A DNA stretch of 64,000 nt from Metaphire vulgaris. Lineage: Eukaryota; Annelida; Clitellata; Crassiclitellata; Megascolecidae. The number at the start of each line of letters is the position of its first letter. The first letter of the stretch is position 1. This document shows positions 22,749 through 32,445 of the stretch, piece after piece. The notes under the pieces were generated by a model that saw nothing but the letters and a program-made list of their open reading frames with translations, was not told where the DNA came from and did no database searches. Position numbers and translations under genes: made by a program. Location: the NCBI GenBank assembly GCA_018105865.1, contig JACLAT010000135.1:7501-71500 (forward strand), in the 5' to 3' direction.

Positions 22749-23737
22749 GGTTGCAAATTTTCAGGGATGACTGATTCTTAAATCATATCTCCATGCCCAA
22801 ATTACTGCCCGTAATCATAGATTTATTATAATATAATCATTGACATCTATAAATAGCCTAGACTGCTCATAGGCCCGTTAATCTGAGGCCACGGGTCCGC
22901 ACCTAGCAAGATGGCTGCCGCCACCTAGTAAGTAAGCAAGTAAACACGAAACACCTAGCGAATGGATGCTCAACTATATTTTTGTTTGCCGCTACAACGA
23001 CAGTCCAGTTAAAGGACACATTATTCTGAATTATTTGGTCTTTTTGAATACCATTCCCGTCTATAATGGCTCAAATAATTTATTAGTCTAATGAATTAGT
23101 GTCATAATTCTACTTTATTGTATTTCGCCTTTGGTAATAAAAGCGCAGACTGTCTACAGTAATTATCATTTTTATAGCGCACGTTAAACACGCATGATAA
23201 AACTATCTGATCAGTATCTCTGTGGCCAACTATTTGCCGTTTATGTACAGCACTATAGCGGCCTTCGTATAATCTTAGTAGACAGCTACGTTAGAATAAT
23301 TGGATTATAATATAAACTTTACTACTTTAGTTACTTAATTAATTTATATTAGAGTTTTAATTTTGACTTCTCTAGTATAAGTTAGTTAAGCTTCTTGCGT
23401 CATTATGTATGTCTGTGTATGTTGCTGATCTTATGTTGCTGAATTGCTGAATAAATAAATTGCTGCTGCTGAATAAAAGCAAGAGGTTCAGACTCAGTAG
23501 GATTTCTTCTGTGTTGAAAGCCACATCCAAGTCCACTGTTTGACGTTATAACACACATCAGAGAGGCTATTTGACTTTCATTTAGTGTTTGAGCATTGTG
23601 GTAGGAATGGCAAAATTTATAGCTATACTGTTTGCTGACTTGTCTACTCTTTAAATAGCCAATGGAATGGGAACTGGGAGGTGACAATCTCCCACAAAGA
23701 CAAAGAGTCAGACTCCCCATGATGAGACTCTCAAATT
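22749..23737. other. Non-coding stretch with SINE/LINE-like scraps
   Basis: No gene recognised. 'TTTTTATAGCGC' at about 23170 resembles the LINE 3' UTR signature. The minus-strand frame at 23403-23720 has no motif. Confidence 0.35.
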
Positions 23738-23748
23738 ATTATGTACAG

Positions 23749-23840
23749 CAGGGTTGTCCAACCCTTTCAAGCGAAGGGCCAAACCCCAAGTTTGAACCAG
23801 GTCCGGGGGCCACTATAGAAGAAATCGTAATGTATTACAT
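23749..23840. mobile_element. hAT-type repeat end
   Basis: Begins CAGGGTTGTCCAACCCTTTC and continues 'GGGCCAAACCCC' and 'CCGGGGGCCAC', a layout familiar from non-autonomous hAT elements (known pattern). No right end or duplication was identified. Confidence 0.35.
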
Positions 23841-24016
23841 TACATCACAGGAATAACAATTTTCAATTAATTGACTGTTTTTAGTTATATTGTTACACTG
23901 TTGCAGTCATACTCGTACAATATTAGGCAGCTAGTCAACTACTTAGTCTTACAGACTTGCATAGAAGAATTAAATGTTAGGTATGACATTGTTTTTGTCG
24001 TCACAAATGCTCTATA

Positions 24017-24240
24017 TTGGCGCCTTCTGCTGACGCAACAATTCTTATAATTCCATACAAGTGCTCACCCAGAAGAAGTGACCTCTGTTTAGTCTTAATG
24101 TTCTTCATTCATTTTAAACGAGGTTTTGAATCAGTTGGCCCTATCCTTTGGAATGCTCTTGACGCCAGTATGCGTGGCTTAGCAACTGCTAATTCTATGG
24201 CCCACTTTTCATTTTAAAGTACCAAAAGGTAATGATGTTT
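24017..24240 (+). pseudogene. LINE protein C-terminal remnant
   Basis: A plus-strand frame carries 'FESVGPILWNALDASMRGLA', the '(F)S..GP.LWN.LP...R' signature that closes L2/CR1-like LINE polyproteins. Upstream 'YKCSPRRSDL' fits the same region. Confidence 0.55.
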
Positions 24241-24268
24241 CTACAGGAGGTACCTAAGAATGTAGTAG

Positions 24269-24271
<3 letters not shown>

Positions 24272-24323
<52 letters not shown>
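24272..24323. repeat. (TA)n microsatellite
   Basis: About 52 bp of TA repeats next to the LINE remnant at 24330-24500. Confidence 0.95.
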
Positions 24324-24325
<2 letters not shown>

Positions 24326-24329
24326 TTAT

Positions 24330-24500
24330 TTTGCATTACAGTGATATTTTGCCTCGAACCAACGCTAAAAATCTTGCATAAGCACTTATTTATACAGTTA
24401 TTCAGCAAATTCATGTTAGCTTTACTAGTTGTGGTTATTTCAACAGCATGCATAAGGATTAGTAGACAAAACGACTTAAATAATTCAACAGTCACCAGCT
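24330..24500 (-). pseudogene. LINE reverse-transcriptase C-terminal remnant
   Basis: The minus frame contains 'LFKSFCLLILMHAVE' followed by 'LLNNCINKCLCKIF', the post-palm region seen in many non-LTR elements ('(V)KSFCLP.LLYA.E' and 'LNNCIN.A.YKIF'). It belongs to a different LINE lineage from the L2/CR1-like copies. Confidence 0.55.
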
Positions 24501-24714
24501 CAGAGTTTGATGCTTTTTGAGGAAATTTGTGGGGGGATGCAAAGTGAAGAGGAAAAAACAAAAGAAAAGAGACAAAAAGGTCATTGTTAGTGTTTTTCCC
24601 ACTAAATGTTAAACCTTGCAAAAAAAGGCTGACGAGCAAAAAAAGAGAAGGTAATTTGTAGTATTTTTCACTAAATTTTGTTAAAAACTCACCGGAAAAT
24701 AGGTTGACAAGCAA

Positions 24715-25705
24715 AAGAGGTCATCCAAAACCCCAATGCCTGCAGATTCAATGGGCCTAAACCCGCACCCAACTCATTCATCATTTTGAAATGACAGTGG
24801 GGTCCATCACATGTCAAAGAAACAATTTTAACACCAATGTCATACAATTTTGACAAACATTGCTTAACTAGATTAGCACGATCGGAGCCAGACAATCCTT
24901 TCACAAAGAAATAACCTACTGGAATTTTCCAGTTTTCACACAAAGATACTACCATAAAAACTAGCACTTCAGTTGCAACAGGAGTTGAATCATCACAAAT
25001 GCCACTGCCTGTGTAGTAGCAGCGGTCGGCAACAACAGTTTCTACTTCAGATTCTTCCAGTCCACTTGGCTCTGGTTTGACTGTCTGCTCATTCTGTGCA
25101 TCTGATGGTACAACAGCTGTACGAATTACAGGAAGTTGTCTGGAATTCATTACCTGATCACAAGCAACAATATGTAATCAAATTGACTTTGCATATTAAT
25201 CATTAAAAAAAACTGATTATGGATCATTTCCTATTAAGATACAGTAAATCATATTGACATGTGACCACTGTCATTGTTCGGCAGATTGTCATAATACCGA
25301 CATGGCCTACGTGTGTTAGAATTTCTTATTTAAATGTGACGTTGCCAAGTCCTGCGGTATTTAATTAGAAAATTGCAGCAATTTCTGTGGTTGCCATTTA
25401 ATCTAAGTTCGAGTCTGTTGTCTATTGTTTCAATACAGTTACTTTAACACTATGTAAAAATGTCACTTAGGTACAGTAATTCACTACTATTACTTTGTCA
25501 CAAAACAGTAATGAATAGTAAAATTGTTATCAAACCTTTCTCAAATGTTGAGGAAACTTGAACAAAGTTGGCACTGCATTTTCTCTGAGTCTTGTTGTCT
25601 GGCCAGTACGATCAAAGCAGTTCTCGGTAAAATGATCAGAACACAGACGTGATGAAGCAACAGGAGTGAAATTGTCACGTTTCATGTTGCAAACCCATTG
25701 CATTG
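24715..25705 (-). pseudogene. THAP-domain P-element transposase relic (THAP9-like)
   Basis: Two minus-strand blocks. At about 25540-25700 lies the second half of a THAP zinc finger: 'KRDNFTPVASSRLCSDHF' with the C..H zinc ligands, then 'CFDRTG' and 'AVPTLFKFP', exactly as THAP domains end. After a donor-like GTTTGATAAC, bases 24715-25150 encode P-element transposase core: 'ATEVLVFMVVSLCENWKIPV', 'GYFFVKGLSGSDRANLV', 'SLTCDGPHCHFKMMNELGA'. THAP plus P-type transposase is the architecture of P elements and THAP9. The N-terminal C-x2-4-C of THAP and the C-terminal half of the transposase are missing, so the copy is inactive. Confidence 0.8.
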
Positions 25706-26086
25706 TCAAACTTTAATTTGACATTGGAAAGCTTAAAACAAATTATAAATCATGACAAATAAAATGTATGCATGATGTTCACAAATTATATTTACAAACA
25801 CTTTGGTATGTACTACATTCTTATTCTTTAGTCCAATGCATTGCTGAATCAGCAATGCATGGCACCTGAATAGAAATACTAAACTGTGTACTAAATTATT
25901 TGACTAAAATCAGATATCCACAACAAAATCAAGTAGGCTTGATGAGCTACTGCATAATACCAACGTAATAACTGATTGCAAATGTGAATTCAAATGGTGC
26001 CAACATGTAGCAAGTAGAGATAACAGTTAAAAAGTGGTAAGGTTGTGAATAACACCATTTTTTTTAATTAATTGACCAATAGCCTA

Positions 26087-26404
26087 GATGTGACAATCTA
26101 TTATAAATGGTTAATTAAGGAAGTGAACATCTGTCCTTTTATAAATTAATGTTGGGAATTAATGTTTTTAATTTGGAATTGCGAAATATTTACATAGATT
26201 TTTGAAATTTTAGTTGTCTATTGACTGGGATTTGCCGGGATTTGTTGCAATATTATGTCAAAACTTTTGACGACTTATTTTATATTTTTGCACCCTGCCT
26301 TCAAAATTTGTTGATCTGTATTTATTTGCTTATTAGTTTCTCTCATTATCTTCAGTGCAGATAGCGCTAAGCTAAATTAAACTTTATTTTTTTGTGTTTT
26401 ACAG
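26087..26404 (+). repeat. Duplicated intron block (copy A)
   Basis: This 318-bp stretch, running up to the splice acceptor of the CXC exon, matches 38536-38773 plus 45984-46146 at roughly 75-80% by eye. Shared landmarks are 'GGAATTAA', 'ATTTGGAATTG', 'TTGTTGATCTGTATTT', 'GCTAAGCTAAATTA' and 'GTTTTACAG'. It is an intron duplicated together with its following exon. Confidence 0.8.
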
Positions 26405-26545
26405 AAATTGTCTTATTGTGAGTGTGTGCAGTCGGGATGCGATGGCGATAAATGTGGCTGCAGAATTGCAGGCGTTCGCTGCAGTGATGATTGCAAGTGT
26501 GCAAGGCTCATGCCCTGCATGAACGGAAGGCCAGAGAGAGAGTAG
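26405..26545 (+). CDS. CXC (tesmin/TSO1-like) cysteine-rich terminal exon, copy A
   Basis: After a strong acceptor (tttacag|) come 46 codons and TAG. The peptide contains 'YCECVQSGC', 'DKCGCRIAGVRCSDDCKC' and 'MPCMN': spacing C-x-C-x4-C-x4-C-x-C-x6-C-x3-C-x-C-x5-C. This is the CXC/CRC motif of tesmin/TSO1-type DNA-binding proteins, also found as a tail on some transposon-derived proteins. A polyadenylation signal lies at 26827. Upstream exons were not found, so the full protein is unknown. The relative at 46147 keeps the cysteines but little else. Confidence 0.6.
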   Translation, partial: KLSYCECVQSGCDGDKCGCRIAGVRCSDDCKCARLMPCMNGRPERE

Positions 26546-26826
26546 GCCTAAGAGTTGCGGTTGATCGCCATTGTTGCCTCGTTTAGACGTCTAAATCTGA
26601 ATTGATGTTATGAGTAGATGCTGAAGTTGAAAAGGAAAAGAATCTGTTTCTTTTTGTCAATTTGATGAATTGTTTTGAAATTGAAATATAATTTCAGTAA
26701 GGACAAAAGTCTTTAATTATAGTTTTCATTTGAGATTATGTTTTCAATGACTATTTTGTTTTTGTAACGGTCTCGTAAGGTTGAACTGAGAAATGTTTCT
26801 ACTTGACCCTCTGGCACTAATCAAAA

Positions 26827-26832
26827 AATAAA
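26827..26832 (+). terminator. AATAAA polyadenylation signal
   Basis: Canonical signal about 280 bp after the TAG of the CXC exon, in a plausible 3' UTR. No other gene on this strand could use it. Confidence 0.4.
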
Positions 26833-27435
26833 ATTATGATCCTTCATAAAATGTAATCGAATAAATGTAACCTATTTATTCACTTCTATTTTCTGCTACT
26901 TATATTATTATATTCACATAGATAAGGCTCAATACTTCTCATGACCCTACATATTTACATTTGTTATTTACCAAACACCAATTCCTGCATGGAGGCCTAT
27001 ACATCCAACTACAGCTGCCTAATTCACGGGATATTTGATCCCTTCTAGCAACTTTTTTTCTACTCTTACTCTGTAACTCACTAACCTACCAGTTTATGCT
27101 ACTGTCAATTAACAATGTTTAGTCAACCTAACTCAAAGCTACAGATCTATTCATCTATGTTTGTTATCAATGTTTTAAGAATATGTAGCAGACTGTCTTA
27201 TTTTGAATTTCTAGCAATGATTGTATGTCAAAACGTGTTGACAATGTATTCTATGTAATTTCAGTTACTCATCAATTATTTATGCTGCTTAATTATCAAT
27301 CTATATTTCACTTTGTTACATGTTCTTGTGCCTATGCCTATGTTTATTGAGTTGAAAAAAAAATAAATTTCACTGTCACATTGTAAATACCAGCTAATTA
27401 CTGACACGCTTTACATTGCCACTAATTGTTTTGCC
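26833..27435. other. Non-coding stretch, nothing recognised
   Basis: AT-rich DNA without long frames or clear repeats. Confidence 0.4.
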
Positions 27436-27568
27436 ATAAGGGACCGTCCATAAAGTACGTCATGCAGAAGGGGAGGGGTGTGAGAAAGTGTGACAGATTG
27501 GAGGGTAAAGGGCCACCGTGACAACACACTTTCTGTAGATGTAAAACCTGAGATATACCTGATGGTAG

Positions 27569-27741
27569 CAGTGGCGGCTCAACAGGAGGGTCCGGGGTGG
27601 CCCGTGCCCCTATTGAGTGCCTGGCCCCCCTGTTGGGACCCTATGCTTAATACTACATACCTAACAACAAATGGTTGACCCCCATGATTAGAAGTTGCCA
27701 CCCCAAAGGCCCCCACTTATCAAATCCTGGAGCCGCCACTG
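27569..27741. mobile_element. hAT-type MITE with perfect 8-bp duplication
   Basis: 173 bp. Left end CAGTGGCGGCTCAACAGGAG; right end, inverted, CAGTGGCGGCTCCAGGATTT. Flanked by GATGGTAG at 27561-27568 and 27742-27749, an exact 8-bp target-site duplication. A diverged relative is at 1500-1696. Non-coding. Confidence 0.85.
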
Positions 27742-28064
27742 GATGGTAGGTATGGTAAAAGGTTCTGAGAATATTTTTTCTCAGCAGCATTTTTTGCCTG
27801 AGATACACAGAATTTTAGGTCTAATGCACAGAGCACGATTTGTGACCTGAGCAGTGGGGGAGGGGAACAGTGGGAGGATATGTCGAGCTTGGGGGATGTA
27901 GTGTTGGGAAAATGTAGTTGTGGAGGATAATAATTAAATAATAATTATGCACTTCTATAGCACCATTTCTAATACTCAAGGGTATCAATCGATGGTACTT
28001 CAAATCCATCCGCATAAAGACCAGGTCATTCCAGAGATCAGTCAGAGGGAAACAGCAAGACAGA

Positions 28065-30119
28065 CTATGGAGGAAATGCTAGTTGGAAGAGATGTGTTTT
28101 AAGCCTAGATCTGAAAATGCTCAGTTTATTGGAAGATCTGACAACCAGAGGGAGAGAGTTCCAGATTTTTGGCCCAGAAATAGAAAAAGCTCTCTTACCA
28201 ATTTCAGTGTTTGTTCTAGGTACATTTAACAATGAATCAGCAAATCTTGTTGAGTGATAATGTTTTGGATGGTTTATCATAGATTTTAAATATTGAGGTT
28301 GACCAGACTGCAGAATTTTAAAAACAAGGACACCAGTCTTAAAAACAATTCTCTGCTCTACTGGCAGCCAGTGTAACTTTTTGAAGGACAGGTCTAATGT
28401 GATCATGTTTATGAAGTTTTGTAATGGCCCGGGCCACAGAATTCTGAATCCTTTGAAGTTTTTGTATATTAGATTTTGCCATACCATTGTAAAGGGAATT
28501 GCAATAATCAAGCCTACTGCTGACAAGGGCATTGGCAAGAGGGAATCAGAGCAGGTTTCGCACAAGATCACATAATTCGTCGAATGTCTCTGATTTGAAA
28601 ATGAGCAGCTCTGCTAACCTTATTTATATGATCATTAAAAAGACAGGTTTTTGTCAAATATTACACCTAGGTTATGGACAGACTGACTTTGATTAACTGA
28701 AATGTTGTCAAATTTAAATGAATGCATGTCCTCAAATTTACTTAAATTAAAAGATGTACCAAGAAGTAAAAACTCGGTTTTTGAAGGGTTTAATGCAAGC
28801 TTATTACTAAACATCCAAGACTGAACATTTTTCAGACAAATGGATAAATTTTCTAGTGACCCAGAAGAGGTTTTATCATCAAAGGCGATGAATAACTGTG
28901 TATCGTCAGCATAGAAATGATAGTCAGCAGAGAATTGTGAAAGGAGTGATCCAAGGGGCATTGTATATAAAGTGAAAAGGAGAGGGTCTAAAACAGATCC
29001 CTGGGAAACACCAAAATCTAATTTAACTGAGTTTGACTGAGCACCATTACAATAAACAGATTGACAGCGACGCTGAAGGTAAGAGATGAACCACTCTAAT
29101 GCAGTACCTGATATGCCAAACCAATGTTTGAGTCTATGGATAAGGATTGCATGATCTATGGTGTCAAAAGCATGAGACAAGTCTAGTAAAATAAAGCGCA
29201 GTTACCTTACCATTATCCATAGCAGACAAAAATATAATCATGAACAGCTAGGAGAGCAGTTTCAGTTGAATGAAATTTTCGATATGCAGATTGCTTAGGC
29301 AATAAAAGATTATGCAATGAAAGATGTACATTTACTCGACTAAGTACAATGCGTTCAACAAGTTTAGATAAAAAATTTAAATTTGAGATAGGTCTATAGC
29401 TAGAAAAATCATTTGGGTCGAGTGTTGGTTTTTTTAGTAATGGGTGGACGAGAGCGCTAGCATAGGTTGATGGAAAGGTACCTGAAGACAGAGATAGGTT
29501 AACCAAACGGGTAATTACTGGCCCAAGCACATCAAAACACTGCTTAAGGATATGGGTTGGAATAACGTCCAGCAAACACTGTTTATTCGGCAAAGAGAAA
29601 ATAATTTGGCGTATTTCAGACAGATTGGTGGGGCGGAATGCTGTGAATAGTGGGGGAGGGGTTTTTGGCAGTGAGCACTTGTCTTCTGTGGAGTATGTTG
29701 GAAATTTGAGCCTGATGCTAGATATTTTATCTGAGAAAAATTGTAGAAATTTGTCTGCTAGCTGTTGAGGTGAATTTGACTGAGGTAGTGTGCTTTTTCT
29801 TTCTCGATGCAGAAGTTTATTTAAGGAATTCCATAAAGATTTTGGTGAATTTAGATTATCATTTATAAGATTGGAAAAGAACTGGGCTTTGGCATTATTG
29901 ACTAGCTTACTTAACATAGCGACATTGCTTCCTAAACCGTTTAAGGTCTGATGGCAGTTTAGAATGACGCCAAGCTCGTTCCAATCTACTTCTACGCTGA
30001 CGTGCATCAGAAATATCTTTGTTGAACCAGGGTTGTGAAGGCCTATCAGTAATAATTTTGGCTTTTCGGGATAAGATCATCCAAAATACTACACAAAACA
30101 TTTTGAAAAAGATTTGCAT
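28065..30119 (-). pseudogene. LINE copy 1: reverse transcriptase and C-terminus
   Basis: Read from high to low coordinates. 'SQPWFNKDISDARQRRSRLE' is the linker after the endonuclease. 'NDFSSYRPISNLNFLSKLVE' and 'SAYRKFHSTETALLAVHDYI' are the first reverse-transcriptase blocks. Then come '[20 protein letters not shown]', '[17 protein letters not shown]' and '[12 protein letters not shown]' (catalytic YADD present), and '[16 protein letters not shown]'. The end is 'FSISGPKIWNSLPLVVRSSN' and 'FRSRLKTHLFQLAF'. Frames change at about 29930, 29200 and 28600. The enzyme copies its own RNA at a nick made by the endonuclease. Confidence 0.85.
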
Positions 30120-31284
30120 ATTCTGTTACAGATTCTGTTGTGGAAGTAAATAATGAAGAAAGAATTTTCAACTGAAACTGCTCCATGTCTAGCAACCTCC
30201 AGGGTCTAAATTTGATCGACTTTCTAGAGGAGGGAGCCTTAAATTGAAAGTTCACAGAGCATGATACAGTAAGATGATCAGAGAGATAGGAATCATTATT
30301 TGAGACAAAAGAAGCAACTGTGCTATCAGCTCTTGTGATAAGAAGATCAAGTGTATGACCTAGATGGTGAGTTGGGCCAGTGACATGCTGCTTAAGGTCA
30401 AAATTATTTAAAAGATTTTTGAACTGCACTGCATGAATGTCTATTAAATCATCAGTATGAATATTAAAATCACCAGAAATTATTAGTTCACCAGGAGAGG
30501 AAATGAATGTTTCCAGAATTGATTGAAATTCTGTCATAAAAAGTGCAAAAGATGATGATGGCGGTCTGTAAAAGTTTAGAAAGGAAATTCTTTTGTTACC
30601 AGAATCAAGTGCTCCTGCAATGACCTCAAGAGATTGAAAAGGTGCACCAGGAACTGACAGTTGGGTAAAATTTAGAAATTTTTTGTATAGAAAAGCAACT
30701 CCGCCACCATTGCCATGCTGCCTAGGATTGCTAAGAAGGGAAAAATCAGGAGGATGTAAATCAGATAAAAATGATGGAGTATCATTTTGGTGCAGCCATG
30801 TCTCATTCAAGGCCAGAATATGAAGAGGAAACTCAATTAAGTAATTATGCAATGAAGAAGCCTTGTTTCTAATTGAAGCAATATTAAGATGTCCAAACTT
30901 CAAAGATGATGCAAAAGGGCCGGGGTTTAGTTCAATATCACCCGAGAGTAGCAAAATTAATAACACATGGACACACCGAGCATTTGACTTTTTAACAATG
31001 ATTCTTGCGCGTTTGAAGCGTCTACTTTTATTCAGCAGCATATCACATCTGCCAAATAGCAACAACCTAGTGGAAACCGATAATTTTGCTGATGGAATGA
31101 GATTGAATGAATTAAAACAAGCAATATTTTTAAAGAAACAGCATTCAGAATTCAGAATTCTAATGTCTCCATAGTCAAACTCGCATCTTAGACTGGGCCA
31201 AGTGAGATTAAAGTTCGAACGAAAGAGAAAAATCGAGCACAGTAACAGTACTATTGATTTCATAGTGTCAATCACAACAGGCAA
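30046..31284 (-). CDS. LINE copy 1: signal peptide, 2A and AP endonuclease
   Basis: A 412-codon frame. Residues 8-28 (MKSIVLLLCSIFLFRSNFNL) look like a signal peptide. Residues 115-123 are GDIELNPGP, a 2A ribosome-skipping motif preceded by the hydrophobic 'CVHVLLILLLS'. From about residue 128 an exonuclease/endonuclease/phosphatase fold follows: 'FGHLNIASIRNK', 'ILALNETWL' (catalytic Glu), 'NFYRPPSSSF', 'ELIISGDFNIH' (catalytic Asp/Asn), 'SDHLTVSC' (Asp-His). The frame ends in a shift near 30060. 2A-bearing L2/CR1-type LINEs are known in sea urchin and amphioxus. Confidence 0.85.
   Translation of the reverse strand: MPVVIDTMKSIVLLLCSIFLFRSNFNLTWPSLRCEFDYGDIRILNSECCFFKNIACFNSFNLIPSAKLSVSTRLLLFGRCDMLLNKSRRFKRARIIVKKSNARCVHVLLILLLSGDIELNPGPFASSLKFGHLNIASIRNKASSLHNYLIEFPLHILALNETWLHQNDTPSFLSDLHPPDFSLLSNPRQHGNGGGVAFLYKKFLNFTQLSVPGAPFQSLEVIAGALDSGNKRISFLNFYRPPSSSFALFMTEFQSILETFISSPGELIISGDFNIHTDDLIDIHAVQFKNLLNNFDLKQHVTGPTHHLGHTLDLLITRADSTVASFVSNNDSYLSDHLTVSCSVNFQFKAPSSRKSIKFRPWRLLDMEQFQLKILSSLFTSTTESVTEYANLFQNVLCSILDDLIPKSQNYY
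30916..30942 (-). other. 2A ribosome-skipping peptide (GDIELNPGP)
   Basis: Conforms to the D-(V/I)-E-x-N-P-G-P consensus. During translation the Gly-Pro bond is not formed, giving an upstream N-terminal product and a separate endonuclease-RT product starting with Pro. In echinoderm proteins an N-terminal 2A has been reported to double as a signal sequence (established knowledge). Confidence 0.8.
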
Positions 31285-31640
31285 ATATTGATTTAATCAG
31301 ATTTAAATGAAAGTCAAGGTATAATTCAGCTCAAGCTCAGCGTGAGATGAATAGTGCCAGCCGATGTTAGTTTGGAATAAATTTAAGTTTCTAAAAAATA
31401 AAAGCCTGCAGTGAGTGACAACACTGTCCACAAAGTGATCGATAATGGAGGTCAACTAAATTCACTAATTATAAAGTGAAATAGAAATAATAGTCAAAAC
31501 AAAATACACCGTCGCAAACCATAAAACCAATTTCAAATTTAAAAGTAAATTTTAAAAATTCATAAACACTGTATCGAGTAATTTGCAAATAAAATAGATA
31601 AAAACGGATAAACATTCAAAAAGCTCCTAGTCTGCGTCAC

Positions 31641-32290
31641 TGCTTCTATTCGGATTCTACTGAAGTTGAGCGATATTATCGCTGCGATAGGTTTTCTGGT
31701 TGTTCGACGACCCTTGCAAAGACCGGATTTACCAAATAAACTGCATTGTCTAGTTAATAAAGAGGTATTCAGCTATTTTATTCAGCAATATTTCACATTT
31801 TGGGTTTTACCCACATTTTGTCTAGATTTAAATAAGAAAGTGACTATTCGCACTCCGGAGTGCGACTTGTGCGACTTGAAAGTAATATGCTTTTCGTGCG
31901 CGATGATTGGTTAAGTATTGTGAAACTGCAGTGGAGGGGCTTCCTGGTGTACTACTGTGTGTTTCTGTACATGTTTCAGAAAGGATTTTTTCAGACATTG
32001 AAAATGAATGCCTTGCTGCTAAGAAGGTATGGTTTAGAATTTCTGATATGTTTAGAAATTGCTCAGATATTGGCAAATCAATTCAAATATTGCCTTTTGA
32101 TTTATGTATAGAGCAAATGAGGTAATTAACACTTTGAAGCAGCCAGCGGTGTACGGTGGCGTTCCAGAGGCTTGCATAGTTTCTTGGGCCCCTAGGTGGA
32201 TAAAGGAATTCGGCATGCAGAAGTCATGGTACCCAACTCCATTGGCGTAGCAATGAGGGGGAACGAGAGAGCTGGGTCCCTCCTATTCTG
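31641..32290. other. Unassigned stretch with a possible exon
   Basis: No repeat identified. It contains a perfect 16-bp palindrome, CGCACTCCGGAGTGCG, at 31849-31864. A plus-strand candidate exon at about 31981-32121 lies between 'tgtttcag|' and 'AG|GTAATT'. It reads 'RIFSDIENECLAAKKVW' and then 'RISDMFRNCSDIGKSIQILP', with coding-like composition but no family I recognise. It could belong to the same gene as the CXC exons. Confidence 0.25.
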
Positions 32291-32301
32291 GCTGGGATCG
32301 G

Positions 32302-32445
32302 TCATGAGACTTGCACTAAACCGTAGAGTTGATTTATTTTGTGCAGGTAGAATGAACGAATAAAGGTTAACTCAGAGTCAAGAATTATACCAAGATCACG
32401 GACAGAAGAGGAGAAAGAGAGGCCAGAGAAGGCAGACTGCAGAGA
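32302..32445 (-). pseudogene. LINE fragment fused to the 3' end of the nuclease gene
   Basis: The last ~45 codons of the 909-codon frame read 'FSSSVRDLGIILDSELTF' and 'HKIN', equivalent to '[16 protein letters not shown]' in LINE copy 2. So the nuclease frame runs into LINE reverse-transcriptase sequence at about 32445. The natural C-terminus of the nuclease is lost. Confidence 0.7.

Larger units (their letters stand above)
27925..31640 (-). mobile_element. L2/CR1-like LINE with 2A peptide, copy 1
   Basis: A near full-length non-LTR retrotransposon read on the minus strand. In order: signal-like N-terminus, 2A peptide, apurinic endonuclease, reverse transcriptase (YADD intact), C-terminal tail, and a 3' end with the 'cttctatagcaccat' signature next to AAT repeats at about 27930. 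The coding frame is broken at four or more places (near 30060-30110, 29930, 29200 and 28600), several in A or T runs. The 5' limit is uncertain: sequence to about 31640 has no other explanation. Confidence 0.85.
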
